Assembly (NCBI GenBank): GCA_947650285.1
Contig: CANTFL010000002.1
Coordinates: forward strand, 186,001-250,000
DNA from: Hyaloperonospora brassicae
Lineage: Eukaryota > Oomycota > Peronosporomycetes > Peronosporales > Peronosporaceae
Length of the DNA stretch: 64,000 nt
Direction of reading: 5' to 3'
Each line of letters starts with the position of its first letter. Position 1 is the stretch's first letter. The notes under the pieces are model-generated. The model worked only from the letters and a program-made list of their open reading frames with translations, had not been told where the DNA came from and ran no database searches. Below are positions 11,601-22,198 of this stretch, in pieces. The position numbers and the translations under genes were made by a program.

Positions 11601-14216
11601 ATTTGAGTCTCCTCATACTTATTCATCCAAATTACTCGAGTTGTATAAACTAAGTACATCTGTAAAATGACTCGTGCTTGCCACACGTCATGCGCTTGAT
11701 CGACGCTTTCTTGGTCTATGTATTGGCCGGTATTAGCCAACGAGCAAATGCGTAAATATTGTCTTCTTATGACTTCACGCACAATTGACAACTTACGTGA
11801 TGATGTCAAATGGAGCGAGTTGTCCATCGCGAATAAGCACCGCTTTGTTGAGTGGTGTAGTGGTCGTAAACGCTCTGACGAGCACGACTGGAACACATGC
11901 CTGGTCAGAAATATATGGCTGCATCGCAAGCAAACCTACGTCACATCTTGAGCGTGGACTTTGCGATCCTTTGGAATCTACATCCAATCTGAAGTAGCGA
12001 CGGTCAATCGAGAGAGCGACGATGTTTTGGTAGAGTCCTACGCTTACGTACGTGGTAAGCATAATGGTTACCGTCACACTTCGCTTCCGATGGTCAAGAC
12101 GAAACGAAATTTATGTTTTACCCCACGTATTTATGAGATTTGTCTAAACGATCTGCTCATCTTTACAGAGATGTCGGCATACGATACTATGTAGCAGACA
12201 CAACGAGCGAAGATTATTAGCATAGAGTAGCGAGAACGTTTACACGTGAATTGGCACAGCGCGAATGAGGGAGGGGGCAGGCGTCACATCGATTCTTGGT
12301 CAGACGCAAGCCTTTTTGTACTCCTCATCACTTGTTAACAACGAGCTGCGGAGCAAGAGAATAAGTTCATCGAGACTTTTTTACATCACTCTTGAAAAGA
12401 AGAAACGTGACGGCGTACATGCATCAGCGGCGTCTACAGTGATACCACAGGTGTCGGGTGCAAGATAAATTTTCGTTTGCACGAATTCGCTTCTTCGGAG
12501 GCTCGGAATGGACGACATGCTTGCGACGACCTGGAGGCCATCAACTCGAGCTCGAAATCTACCCCGTTCGGAAGCTCTATACTATGAGGAAGGTGCGCAA
12601 TTATTATGACGGAAAGGTGAGCCTGAAGTGGAGTTGGTGGTGCCTGAAGCATGTGATCCTACTCGGCGATACCACGTTTCTGGCGTCTCGTGACTAAAAG
12701 TGGAGGAGCAGCACGTAACGACCAAATTCACCTAGAGGTTGAGGTAATTGATAAAATTTCGCTACACTGGTCGCAATCGTATCGTTTTTGTCGTCAACAG
12801 GGTTTTCACGGGTACGATAGAGGAAGTTTAGCATCTACAATGATCCAAGATTGTAGCTTGTGATGTCGCTCATGTAGTCTGTTCTTCCGTAGCGAATTTT
12901 TCGTGAGGTTCGTTAGCAATGCATCAGCGTGTATTTCGCATAGAGCATGAGTCTAAAAGACCTAAACTTTCACGTACAGCGGCAAGAATGCAAAGCCCAA
13001 ATACGCGTAATTGCTCTCGACCAATCCCCTTCAGCAACGTGACCAAATGCATGTACAACGAGAACCTAGTGCGCGATCGGTTTGCACTACTTGGTATCTC
13101 TATGCGCCTCTAGACAGTCGCGTCCCGCTACTGTTGTTGATACGATATTTACCACACCAATATACCACCAGCTTCAACAGTCTCATTCATCTCCATTCCT
13201 TGCGTGATTAAACCTGCTGGCACATTTCGAGGCAGCCAACACAGGACGGTATAGCTGATCGTACGTGTCATGTGCTTGTTGCTCGAAATTTTGTACTTTT
13301 CATAGCGTTGCCGCCGAGGTCCTATGTGATCGTCCTCGGTCGTACAGCCGATCTGAGGATGCAGATGTAGTTTTAGAGGACATGCAGTTGTGCCACTACC
13401 TATAAGTGCCACCACTCCTTTCGGCTCAAAGCAACTAACATGCATCTTTTCGTCGCCTTGTACAATAACGGTAGTCGAAATGCTTGGGGGTGGGGAAGAA
13501 CGTATACACGATCATGCATGGTTGTTTATATATACGAGGTCATCGGTCTACAGTCTATCCACGTGACGAGTCCGCTACAATCTGGTTACTCGTAGAGTGC
13601 GGTAGTGATCAGGGCGATGGTGCCATATTAGCAGTCAAAAGCAAGTATCGTCCATAAGCCCACGCGCGTCCGATCGTAGGTGAAACCTATCCTTACATGT
13701 ATTCGTTTGCATCAGATTAGACACTGTCGAGGCTATTCGTTGGATCGGACAACGCTCATGTGAGCGAAAAGGTCGCGTTTGCACATCTCCGACCTGCGTT
13801 TTTGAGCAAGGCATGTGCCATGAAAGGATAGCATTCACGGTTCTTGCCTCGTGCAGACACACTGTACTGACATCGCACGAAATTGCACGATAGAGCAAGA
13901 GGCTAAGTAAACGCATTGTGTCAGAATAAGACGCAGCATCCGAGATGCAACATGCTATTAGTACTAGCGACGTGGCAACGAAAAGATCTTTTTTCTGCAC
14001 GTCGAAGCACATTCCATTCTGTGTTCGCATAATTGTAGGGAAAGCCGCAAGGATACAGAAACGACACAAAAGTAGTACACGTGCGTCTGTGTACGCGACT
14101 GAGTCGGTTGGAAAGAAAGCGTAGGTCTCATACGTGTTTGTTTACGTTGACATCGATGTCAAACATTGATCAGCGGCCCGTGGCAGTCCAGCTTGTCAGT
14201 TCTGATGCGCGCCTAG
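8658..14216. other. Gene-poor AT-rich region, nothing recognised
   Basis: No frame here shows a recognisable domain. The longest open frames are minus 9642-9241 (133 codons, TTG-initiated), minus 11929-11522 (135 codons) and minus 14069-13635 (144 codons). None has a convincing start context, signal peptide or compositional signature, and I treat them as chance frames or unrecognisable relics. Confidence 0.5.
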
Positions 14217-14640
14217 TGTAACGGGGCACGCTCTCATCAGATGAATGGTAAGACCTTGTGTTAATAGAATACAAGGCTGCTTACTCCCGACGTCACGTAC
14301 ACGTGGCGTGAGGAAGCGCGAGGAAGTACACAGAACTCGGAAGCTCTGTGAAAGGAAAAAGTAGAACTGTATGTAATATAGTGGAGTTTCTTCAATAAAC
14401 TATCGTTGTCTTGATCTAACTAATCGAACTACAACCTCCTACGTGGGTTTCTTGCTCACCACCCGTTGCGCGCGTCTAGCAGCAAGTGATGGTTAATTTG
14501 GTTGATGTCGCGTCTACATCAACCAAAAAATGGAGCAACCCATCAAAGAAATATTACCCTCGGGGGTAATATCCTGACAATATCACCTCTTCTCGAGTAA
14601 TGTTGATCATATATTATTTAAATGAATAGGAGGCAAAAAT
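14217..14640 (+). repeat. LTR-like remnant plus leader segment of a retroelement
   Basis: The stretch 14217-14433 begins TGTAACGGGGC and ends CTACA, giving TGTA/TACA termini like the gypsy LTR at 29337. It contains a CAATAAA-type signal near 14393. No 5-bp target duplication is seen. The following leader (14440-14640) holds TTGCTCACCACCCGTTGCGCG and a hairpin ATATTACC...GGTAATAT near 14552. It is related to the minus-strand copy at 29010-29200 and weakly to 37790-37930. Element class is undetermined. Confidence 0.45.
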
Positions 14641-14792
14641 TATACAGTCGTATCAATTTTATGTAACTGGATCACCCAGTTACAAAAACAATTTCTCGCT
14701 GGAATGACAACTAAAGTAATTGCTGAGGCACAAACACGTATGTCGAACAAATGGGATTGTGCGAGACATTTGCTCTACCAGAAGTCGGGCCC

Positions 14793-15085
14793 CCTCCAGT
14801 GGCCAAGTAGTTAAGCACTGGAACTGGGACCGCGAGGTACTTGGATCATTTCCGTGGAGCAGGGTTCGATCACCGGGACCGGGGATAGGCCGATATGTCG
14901 ACGAGCAACCTTCCAATGCGATGGCCGTCCTGCTAACCCACCCCCCGGGTGAGGAGAGTTGGGTGGGCTGGAAGCCCCACTAGGCAGAAACGCCCCATAG
15001 TGTAATGAGGGGTGTGGTTCCTCTTAGGAGTACGAGCCCAGCGTACCCGCCGAGTACCCCGGGTACTCTGAAGGAACCCGCGGAC
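14793..15085 (+). mobile_element. tRNA-derived SINE
   Basis: A perfect RNA polymerase III A box (TGGCCAAGTAG, 14800-14810) is followed by a near-perfect B box (GGTTCGATCACC, 14863-14874). The 52-base gap between the boxes is long and suggests a class II tRNA ancestor with a long variable arm (Leu- or Ser-like). A GC-rich tRNA-unrelated body of about 200 bases follows, rich in CCCC/GGGG. The 3' end near 15085 is estimated from the composition change. No clear target duplication was identified. Confidence 0.7.
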
Positions 15086-16196
15086 TAAATCTCTACCCGA
15101 AGACGGATATTATCCAGCCAGCAGCAGCCTCCTCGATGATTCGCGTGAGAGGGGCAGACGTGTCGATTGTGTCTGGCATGGTAGCAGAAGGTCTGATATA
15201 TCCGAAGCCATGTTAGCAATGCCAGTTCTCCACTTGTGAATCCATTGGCTGTGTCGTGGCTTGTCGCCACAAGCGACGGCTCTCGGGGTCGTCTGACTAC
15301 AGTGCTTTGGCATGACAGCAGACGTGCTCTATGTCGCTTGCGTCCGCCCGCCGCCAGTACTCCCGCTTTGCTACAGCTCAGAGTTGCCGCATGCTTTTCT
15401 TTCCAGATTTCCGTGACACTGCCTTCCGTCTTGTCGGCGTCTGTCTGCGTGTAGGCAGTTGCTACAGTCCACGCTACCCACGAGCTAGTGATGCAAACAC
15501 ATCGCAGCATAAACACGAGAGTCACTCGCTCACGGGCTCTTTTCAGCTGGAGATATCGCATTAAAAACGAGTAAATGTATCCACACGCGTCAGCAATAAA
15601 ACGCTCGATGTGGTGTGGACGATACGCAAACGTGTAGCGCGAATGTCGACAAACATGATACAGCGATACCACACGAGCGTCTGCAGAGTCCCCATGCGCG
15701 CGAACGTCATGTTGAAGTAGGCGATCACCCGATACTGTCGAGCAGCGAGTGCTTATACGTCTTCTTCCAGTGGGTTCACTACCACCGGACAAGCTGGCTG
15801 AACGCATTGTCATCGTCAGCTGTCCGTTATCCATCACAGCTGGAAACCGGTTCAAGTGTCTTTGGTTCAGTATCAGTTGTCCGTGTCCGGATCGCAGCGA
15901 CACGGCCCGTTGCCCCACTGGTACTACCTCCTCCACAGGCTCTTTTCGACAACCCTCTCAATCGTATTCGTCGTGTTTCAGAAAGGCCAAAGCGCACCGC
16001 CTCCAAGTGTTTGGACCATACGACACCGGTGGCGTCCGTCTGGTCGGGGGCAAATCCGAACTCCCGCTCTTCGCTCCCCCCGCTCGCTGCTGGTTCCTCT
16101 CCGGCTTTTTCCTGTCGGGGGAAGAGGAGGAGGGGGCGGGGAGTACGACGGCCGATAGTTGACGCGCCTCGAGCGTGTGACAAGTGAGTCCGCCTG
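15086..16196. other. Intergenic and promoter region upstream of the first ABCG gene
   Basis: No recognised gene. A minus-strand frame runs 15936-15085 (283 codons from GTG; 249 codons from the first ATG at 15834), but its product shows no domain and lies in GC-rich DNA where chance frames are long. The last 120 bases contain a polypurine G-rich tract near 16118-16142 ahead of the Inr. Confidence 0.45.
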
Positions 16197-16203
16197 TCAT
16201 TCC
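16197..16203 (+). promoter_or_regulatory. Oomycete initiator (Inr) of the first ABCG gene
   Basis: TCATTCC matches the oomycete Inr consensus TCAYTYY and lies 42-48 bases upstream of the ATG at 16245, the usual distance for short oomycete 5' leaders. Confidence 0.55.
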
Positions 16204-16244
16204 TCATCCAGCGTGACGCACGACAAGCAAACGCACCCTCTGCA

Positions 16245-19064
16245 ATGGCGACGCGTCACTTGTTCTGGGCGTGGACACTGTCGCTCGCGGTCGGTGGCTG
16301 GTGGACTGCCTCGTCGCATGCCGCCAACGTCACGTGCGACGCGGAGTACGGCCAACGCAGTGCGTCCGGTGACTGCGAGTGCCTCGACGGCTTTAGCGGA
16401 TTGGGCTGTCGCCTGTGCTCCATTGACGCGGGAACGGACGCGTGCCGGGCACTGGGCGACGACTACTCGTGCGTCAGTGGGTTCGCCTACGGTACGACCA
16501 CAACCAGTAAAACGTACGCCTGCAGTCTGTCGCCGGACCTGCAAGCGCTGTTTTCAGACGGCGCGCTCGATGTGGCGTGTGACCGGAACGAAGAAGGGGC
16601 AGCCAACTGCACGGCCGTTGTCTACAAAGCTGCGGATACGGTGAACGGGGACCACCTCATTGAGTGCACGATGACCGAGTGCCACTTTCCGTCGGGCAGT
16701 GGCAACGGCGCGTGCGACATGATCCAGTGCAAGTGCGGTACCGGGTGCGCCGAGACGACGAAGATGGTCATTGAGCAAACGCTGAGCGGCAAACCCGTCA
16801 AAGTCCAAGTGCAAGACGGGTCAGACGACATGTCGATCCTCGTGGAAGACTCGCCGCTGCCCCTGTCCGCCACGTGCAAAGTCGCAGGCTGTGAACGTCT
16901 GGGAAGCGCCGCCGCGAGCGATCAGGCCAGTGTGGCTACGGCCAGTGCAGACGAGGACTCGAGCCTCGCAGGTGGAGTCGTGCTCGCGATCGTGGCATGT
17001 GCCATCTTGTCCGTGACGGTGCTGTTGAGTTGCATGGCCTTCTGCTGTGGGGTCGCAGGTACGCGTCGTAGCGAGCAGGACGACGACCTCGAGACGGAGC
17101 TGCTCAAAGTCAACTCGAAAGCCGTGGACACGCTCGAGTTCCGGAACGTCAGCTGCTTTACGACCGGCGGGAAACAGACGGCTGCCAAGTGCATTTTGAA
17201 CAAAATCTCGGGAACAGTGTCACGTGGACAGGTTCTTGGATTGCTCGGACCAAGTGGCTCTGGCAAAACGACTTTGCTCAATGCACTGGCTGTCGTTCAA
17301 AACGGTCAGTCGAAAAACTCGGGGGAGCTCTTGATCGATGGCAACAAAGTGACGAGAGCGTACCGTCGCGTGGCTGCCTACGTGCAGCAGGACGATACGC
17401 TGTACTCGACGCTGACGGTCCGTGAATGCATTACGTACTCCGCTCAACTTCGCCTTCCATTGTCCATGACGGATGCGGCGAAACGCGCCATGGTCGAGCG
17501 CGTCATCGAAGAGCTGAACCTTGGCCATGTCGCGGGTTCTCGTATTGGAGTGGTGGGAGGAAGTAGCTCGGAACGAGGCATTTCTGGTGGCGAGAGACGG
17601 CGTGTTAGCATTGGCATGGAGCTGGTCACGTCGCCCCGCATTCTCATTCTCGACGAGCCCACGTCTGGACTCGACAGCTCATCTGCCCACTCCGTGGTGA
17701 AGCTCATCAAGGAGCTGGCAGGTCACGACCGTATCGTGGTGCTTAGCATCCATCAACCAAGTGCCCGATCCTTTCTACTGCTTGATAAGATCATATTGCT
17801 TGGAAAGGGCCGGATGCTGTACTACGGAGCCCCTGCTAGCGCTGCGAGGTCCTTTCACGATCTCGGCTTTCGCTGTCCTGACAACGAAAACATTGCGGAC
17901 TTTATTCTTGATATCGCGAGCGACGCGGACAATCTGCAGGTGCTTCAATCTCGTGGATCGAACTTGGACTTTGAGGGTGCGCCAGCATCAGGCGTCATGG
18001 CTGGCAGCGCACAGAGTCATTTGCACAAAGCAGTATCTTCTGACACTGCGTTGGACAGCCCTCTGTACAAAGCCGAATCGTCGCCGTTTAAGACGGAAGA
18101 AGCGTCGGGATCTCGAAGTTTAGCCGCCTCGATTCGGATGACTACGGTTGAGATCCGCGTGCTGTTTATACGCACGGCGCAAAACATTCTTCGCCACCGC
18201 TCGCTGTTGGTCCTGCACACTGCGCTGAGCTTGGCGCTGGCTCTTTTCGGTGGCTTGATCTTCAACAACGTCTCGGATGACCTCGCTGGGTTCCAAAACC
18301 GTATGGGCGCTTTCTACTTCACACTGACGTTTTTCGGGTTTGCCAGCATGAGCTCTATGGACGTGTTCATTGGCGAGCGTCAGATTTTCCTCCGCGAGAC
18401 TGGAGCCATGTACTACGGAGCATTCAGCTACTTTCTCGCCAAGACTACGCTCGACTCTATGTTTCTGCGCGTCCTGCCAGCATCGCTGTTTGCGTGCATC
18501 TTCTACTGGCTCATGGGACTGCAAGCTGCAGCGGACCGCTTCTTTCTTTTCTGGCTTACGGTGGTGCTGTTCAATGTGGCCGCGGGCTCGATCTGCCTCT
18601 TTGTCGGGGTCCTGGCAACGCGTGTGGGTTCTGCCAACCTCGGCGCTACAGTCATGCTACTGATTATGCTGCTCTTCGGTGGCTTTCTGATCAACAGCGA
18701 GACAATGCCCGGCTCGGTCGGCTGGCTCCAGCACCTCTCCATCTTTGGCTACGCGTTCGAGATTTTGATGGTGAATGAGCTGGAAGGTACCACTCTGACG
18801 TTCAATGCGCCAGGATACCCGTCCATTCCTGTCTTCGGGGAAGTGTATCTCAAGACATTGGGCATGGACTACGCTGACCGCTACTACGACGTCGCGGCAC
18901 TTGCAGCGATTGCGTGCGTCCTGCAGTTTCTCGCGCTCTGTTGTTTGCTGCGGCAAGTTCCGTCGCACCTTAAGATGGCCGGTTATGACCAAAATGACGG
19001 CGCTACGGCCGTTGCGCAGAAAGATGCTGAATACAAGGCGTGTGGCTCGGATCAAATGCACTAG
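16245..19064 (+). CDS. ABCG-family half-transporter with EGF-like Cys-rich N-terminal ectodomain
   Basis: A 939-residue intronless ATP-binding cassette protein of the G (White/brown) type, probably a plasma-membrane exporter of lipid-like or toxic small molecules; the substrate is unknown. A signal peptide (about 1-26) is followed by a Cys-rich segment (31-216, roughly 20 Cys) with an EGF-like pattern CECLDGFSGLGC near 44-55, then a membrane helix (about 243-266). The cytosolic nucleotide-binding domain follows: Walker A GPSGSGKT 335-342, Q-loop VQQDD near 380, signature ISGGERRR 446-453, Walker B ILILDEPTSGLD 466-477 and switch His in SIHQPS near 503. The C-terminal membrane domain (about 653-925) has some six hydrophobic helices. 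All ATPase motifs are intact. Domain order NBD-TMD is that of ABCG half-size proteins, so it should dimerise. The extra N-terminal ectodomain and helix make it about 300 residues longer than a minimal half-transporter. Codon use is GC-rich. An Inr lies 42-48 bases upstream. Confidence 0.95.
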   Translation: MATRHLFWAWTLSLAVGGWWTASSHAANVTCDAEYGQRSASGDCECLDGFSGLGCRLCSIDAGTDACRALGDDYSCVSGFAYGTTTTSKTYACSLSPDLQALFSDGALDVACDRNEEGAANCTAVVYKAADTVNGDHLIECTMTECHFPSGSGNGACDMIQCKCGTGCAETTKMVIEQTLSGKPVKVQVQDGSDDMSILVEDSPLPLSATCKVAGCERLGSAAASDQASVATASADEDSSLAGGVVLAIVACAILSVTVLLSCMAFCCGVAGTRRSEQDDDLETELLKVNSKAVDTLEFRNVSCFTTGGKQTAAKCILNKISGTVSRGQVLGLLGPSGSGKTTLLNALAVVQNGQSKNSGELLIDGNKVTRAYRRVAAYVQQDDTLYSTLTVRECITYSAQLRLPLSMTDAAKRAMVERVIEELNLGHVAGSRIGVVGGSSSERGISGGERRRVSIGMELVTSPRILILDEPTSGLDSSSAHSVVKLIKELAGHDRIVVLSIHQPSARSFLLLDKIILLGKGRMLYYGAPASAARSFHDLGFRCPDNENIADFILDIASDADNLQVLQSRGSNLDFEGAPASGVMAGSAQSHLHKAVSSDTALDSPLYKAESSPFKTEEASGSRSLAASIRMTTVEIRVLFIRTAQNILRHRSLLVLHTALSLALALFGGLIFNNVSDDLAGFQNRMGAFYFTLTFFGFASMSSMDVFIGERQIFLRETGAMYYGAFSYFLAKTTLDSMFLRVLPASLFACIFYWLMGLQAAADRFFLFWLTVVLFNVAAGSICLFVGVLATRVGSANLGATVMLLIMLLFGGFLINSETMPGSVGWLQHLSIFGYAFEILMVNELEGTTLTFNAPGYPSIPVFGEVYLKTLGMDYADRYYDVAALAAIACVLQFLALCCLLRQVPSHLKMAGYDQNDGATAVAQKDAEYKACGSDQMH

Positions 19065-19197
19065 AGCTCCGCAATGATGCGGACGCGCGTCTTGTAATGG
19101 CTTGTTGACGAGGCGTGTAAGAGAGAAGTCATTGTCCGTTAAGTTGCTGTGGCTTTGAAGTGGTGGCTCTGACTATTGCTTCATGTGGCAGCAGCTT

Positions 19198-19291
19198 ACC
19201 GTGTGCGAAAGATCAGTCGCTCCGTTTGCATTTGACGGGACCGTATGCGAAAGATCAGTCGCTCCGTTTGCACATGACGGGACCGTATGCG
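19198..19291 (+). repeat. 42-bp tandem repeat, 2.2 copies
   Basis: A 42-bp unit starting ACCGT(G/A)TGCGAAAGATCA occurs at 19198-19239 and 19240-19281 with few differences. A third partial copy runs to 19291. It lies 134 bases past the stop codon of the ABCG gene, likely in or near its 3' untranslated region. Confidence 0.85.
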
Positions 19292-20350
19292 GTAATACTC
19301 GAACAGGTGATAGACACTTTTTGCCAATGGGTATTTGCTGTTTGGTTGTGTAAAATTGCGACCGTGTTGCGTTTGCGCGCATCGTCCCGTCACTGACTTC
19401 CCGGTCGCCATTAATGTTGAGCAATATAGAACGAAAACAAGTAATTGTTTATCCGAATCGAAACCATCAGACTTTTGGATTAAAACTCTTGTGCCGATAA
19501 CAAGCAATTAATTTTCTTTTCGCCGGCGAGAGAGGTCGACCGTCAGTGGATTGCAAGGTGTGACATGGACACGAATGCTGGTGACCATAACGTACGAACA
19601 GTAAGTTCTACTTTTTAGCGAGTGCCTCGCCAAGCAGATGTTAGCGATCGAATCATTGCTCTATGAAGAAGTCCCATGGCGGCAAACAATAAACGAAGGG
19701 CAGCCTTTGCAATTAAACACGACGAAAGACAGTAATGGGAAAACCCAAACATTTCGAGTTTTGGCACACGCAAAAGTCAGAAAGAGAGAGCAAATGTAAG
19801 GGAAGAAAGAGATATACTGACTACGACAGACGTATTCGCTACATGAAGTGCACATGATGTGAAAGACGAGGCCTCGCGCAATCGTAGTCGTATCAGCAAA
19901 TACCAAAATCGCTGTTTTCATCAGATCACGTTGATGTTGCTGCTGCGCCGACCAACCTGCGAAAGTACGCGGCTTAAAACGTGAGCTTAACTGGCCGCCA
20001 GCGTGGCTGATAGGTGTGTGGATTCATGTCTCTTGTTCTTTTGCAGCTAATCGAAATGTGTAACCGGGGAACTGGGATACTGCAGGTTACCCACCCCCCT
20101 CGTCTCCTCTTCCTCCCCGTGTGTCTGAAACGACGTTGACCAATCAATCCGTGACATTTACTTGAGCAACGGCATTCTATCCAATGAAACGCGTCTGTAT
20201 TCTCTACAAACTACGTCTGCCACGAAGATGATCACATAGATGGCTGCATTTGCGACACTGCGTTCGACATCTATTAACGGCAACTTAATCTTTTGACAAC
20301 TCTCCACAGTTAGCAATTGTTGGTCCGGCATCGAGTTGTCGACAACAAGA
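19292..20350. other. Intergenic region between the two ABCG genes
   Basis: No gene or domain recognised. I searched for a TCAYTYY initiator in the 130 bases before the ATG at 20351 and found none. Confidence 0.5.
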
Positions 20351-22198
20351 ATGGCCTCACCTGCTGACCATTTCGTGGAGATCACAACACCGACATCAGA
20401 AGTCGATGCCAAATGTCTATCGAGTCAAACACCACAGTACACACTGCAATGGCGCAACCTGAGTCTCAAAACCGTTGCGATAAGCCGCAAACAATCGGAC
20501 GAGAAGACCATTCTCTCCAACGTCAGTGGATGTGCACAGCCCGGCGAGCTTCTCGTCATCATGGGGCCCTCTGGTGCAGGCAAGAGCTCGCTTCTCGACT
20601 GTATCTCCGGACGCAATAGTGCCGTTGAGGGAGACATTCTACTGAACGGACATCCGTGGAGCGACACCACAAAGCGATTTTCTTCATACGTGATGCAAGA
20701 CGATCTTTTCTATCCGACCATTACTGTGAAGGAGCATCTGATATTCCAGGCAAAGCTGCGCATGGGAAAGACGGTATCACCAAAACAATACCGACAACGT
20801 GTGGACGACGTGATGGAAGAGCTCGGACTTCAGAAATGCCGCGATACGTTGATTGGCGGTATCTCTTTGCGAGGCATTTCGGGTGGAGAGCGCAAGCGTC
20901 TTTCATTTGCAACGGAGATCCTGATAAATCCGTCGATCTTGTTTGCTGATGAGCCAACATCGGGTCTAGATAGTTTCATGGCTGAAACAGTCACGATGCA
21001 GCTGCAGCAAATCGCTCGTGGTGGCCGAACGGTGATCGCGACGATTCACCAGCCATCTTCAGAAGTATTTGCACTTTTCGACCAGCTGTATCTGCTCTCG
21101 GAAGGTTCTTGTGTCTTTCATGGCAAAGCTGTGGACTCGGTAAACTATTTCGCGTCTCTGGGCTACACCTGTCCGTCGTTGATGAATCCAACGGACTATT
21201 TCATGAAGCAATTAGTTGTGATGGACAAAGAAACCGACTTGAATGGTGTTGCACGGATTGAGATGCTAAAAGAGTCGTGGACGCAACATCAATGTCTACC
21301 TCAAATTGAAGAGACTGATGGGGACAATGTGGTTGATGACTATCAAGACCCACGCTTAGGGTTTATCGAGCAGGTGGGAGTGCTTGCGCATCGAAATGTG
21401 GTACGCTTTGTGCGCGATCGCATTACTTTCCGCGCAACGATTTTGCAAACGTTGTTCATTTCTTTGATTGTGGGTCTCATTTACTTGCAGCTAGATCTCG
21501 ACCAGAAAGGAATCCAAAATTTTACAGGCGCTTTCTTTTTCTTGGTTGTCAACCAGACGTTCGGCGCTGCCAACCCAGTTTTCATCTCTGTACCACTGGA
21601 ACTACCGATCATCATTCGCGAGTACAGGGCAGGACTGTTTCACCTGTTCTCGTGGTACCTCGCTAAGAACGTGAGCGAGTTGCCGATGCAAATTCTCTTG
21701 CCGATTTTGTTCTTCGTGCCGACCTATTTCTTGATTGGTATCGGTCATGGATTCGACGTTTACATATCCCAGCAAATTATAATTATTCTAGTAAGCAGCT
21801 GTGCTGTGGGCATTGGATACATGGTTTCATGTTTAGTTCGTCGAGTGGACATCGCCCCCATTATTGGCGTTGTCATCATCCTACCCTTCTTGCTGTTCGG
21901 AGGACTGCTGATCAACTCTGAGGACTGCCCGGATTACTTTGTGTGGATCCAATATGTGTCCCCTATCAAATACGGATTCGAAGCTATGATGAAGATATTC
22001 TGGAAACAGGTTCCAATGGTCGCTTGCAACGACGCAATCGAAAATTGTTCGGCGCGTACTGGGGAAGACGTGCTGAAGAATTTTAGCATGCAGTCAAGGT
22101 CAGCACTAGTTGACGGTTTGATTCTATTGGCTATCAATGCTGGCTTCCGCACAATTGGATTCGCCGGTTTGTGGCTTAATCTGCGGAGGGGAGGATGA
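20351..22198 (+). CDS. ABCG-family half-transporter
   Basis: A 615-residue intronless ABC transporter with NBD-TMD order. I place the start at the ATG at 20351 (context ACAAGAATGG); the frame can be extended to a TTG at 20336, but that is unlikely to be used. The nucleotide-binding domain has Walker A GPSGAGKS 72-79, Q-loop MQDD near 116, signature GISGGERKR 175-183, Walker B ILFADEPTSGLD 196-207 and switch His near 233. A linker with NPTDYFMKQL follows near 280. The membrane domain (about 360-610) holds about six helices and the GGLLINSEDCPDYF extracellular segment typical of White-type ABCGs. Such proteins dimerise at the membrane and export hydrophobic compounds or sterols; the substrate cannot be inferred. 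It lies 1.3 kb downstream of another ABCG gene on the same strand, but it lacks that protein's ectodomain and differs in codon use, so a recent tandem duplication is unlikely. Confidence 0.95.
   Translation: MASPADHFVEITTPTSEVDAKCLSSQTPQYTLQWRNLSLKTVAISRKQSDEKTILSNVSGCAQPGELLVIMGPSGAGKSSLLDCISGRNSAVEGDILLNGHPWSDTTKRFSSYVMQDDLFYPTITVKEHLIFQAKLRMGKTVSPKQYRQRVDDVMEELGLQKCRDTLIGGISLRGISGGERKRLSFATEILINPSILFADEPTSGLDSFMAETVTMQLQQIARGGRTVIATIHQPSSEVFALFDQLYLLSEGSCVFHGKAVDSVNYFASLGYTCPSLMNPTDYFMKQLVVMDKETDLNGVARIEMLKESWTQHQCLPQIEETDGDNVVDDYQDPRLGFIEQVGVLAHRNVVRFVRDRITFRATILQTLFISLIVGLIYLQLDLDQKGIQNFTGAFFFLVVNQTFGAANPVFISVPLELPIIIREYRAGLFHLFSWYLAKNVSELPMQILLPILFFVPTYFLIGIGHGFDVYISQQIIIILVSSCAVGIGYMVSCLVRRVDIAPIIGVVIILPFLLFGGLLINSEDCPDYFVWIQYVSPIKYGFEAMMKIFWKQVPMVACNDAIENCSARTGEDVLKNFSMQSRSALVDGLILLAINAGFRTIGFAGLWLNLRRGG

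Noticed and set aside
11522..11929. 135-codon minus-strand frame
   Set aside because: No domain, no start context, and an equally protein-like frame lies on the other strand.
13635..14069. 144-codon minus-strand frame
   Set aside because: No recognisable features; AT-rich repeat-derived surroundings.
15085..15936. 283-codon minus-strand frame upstream of the ABCG gene
   Set aside because: It begins with GTG (first ATG at 15834), shows no domain or signal, and GC-rich DNA gives long chance frames.
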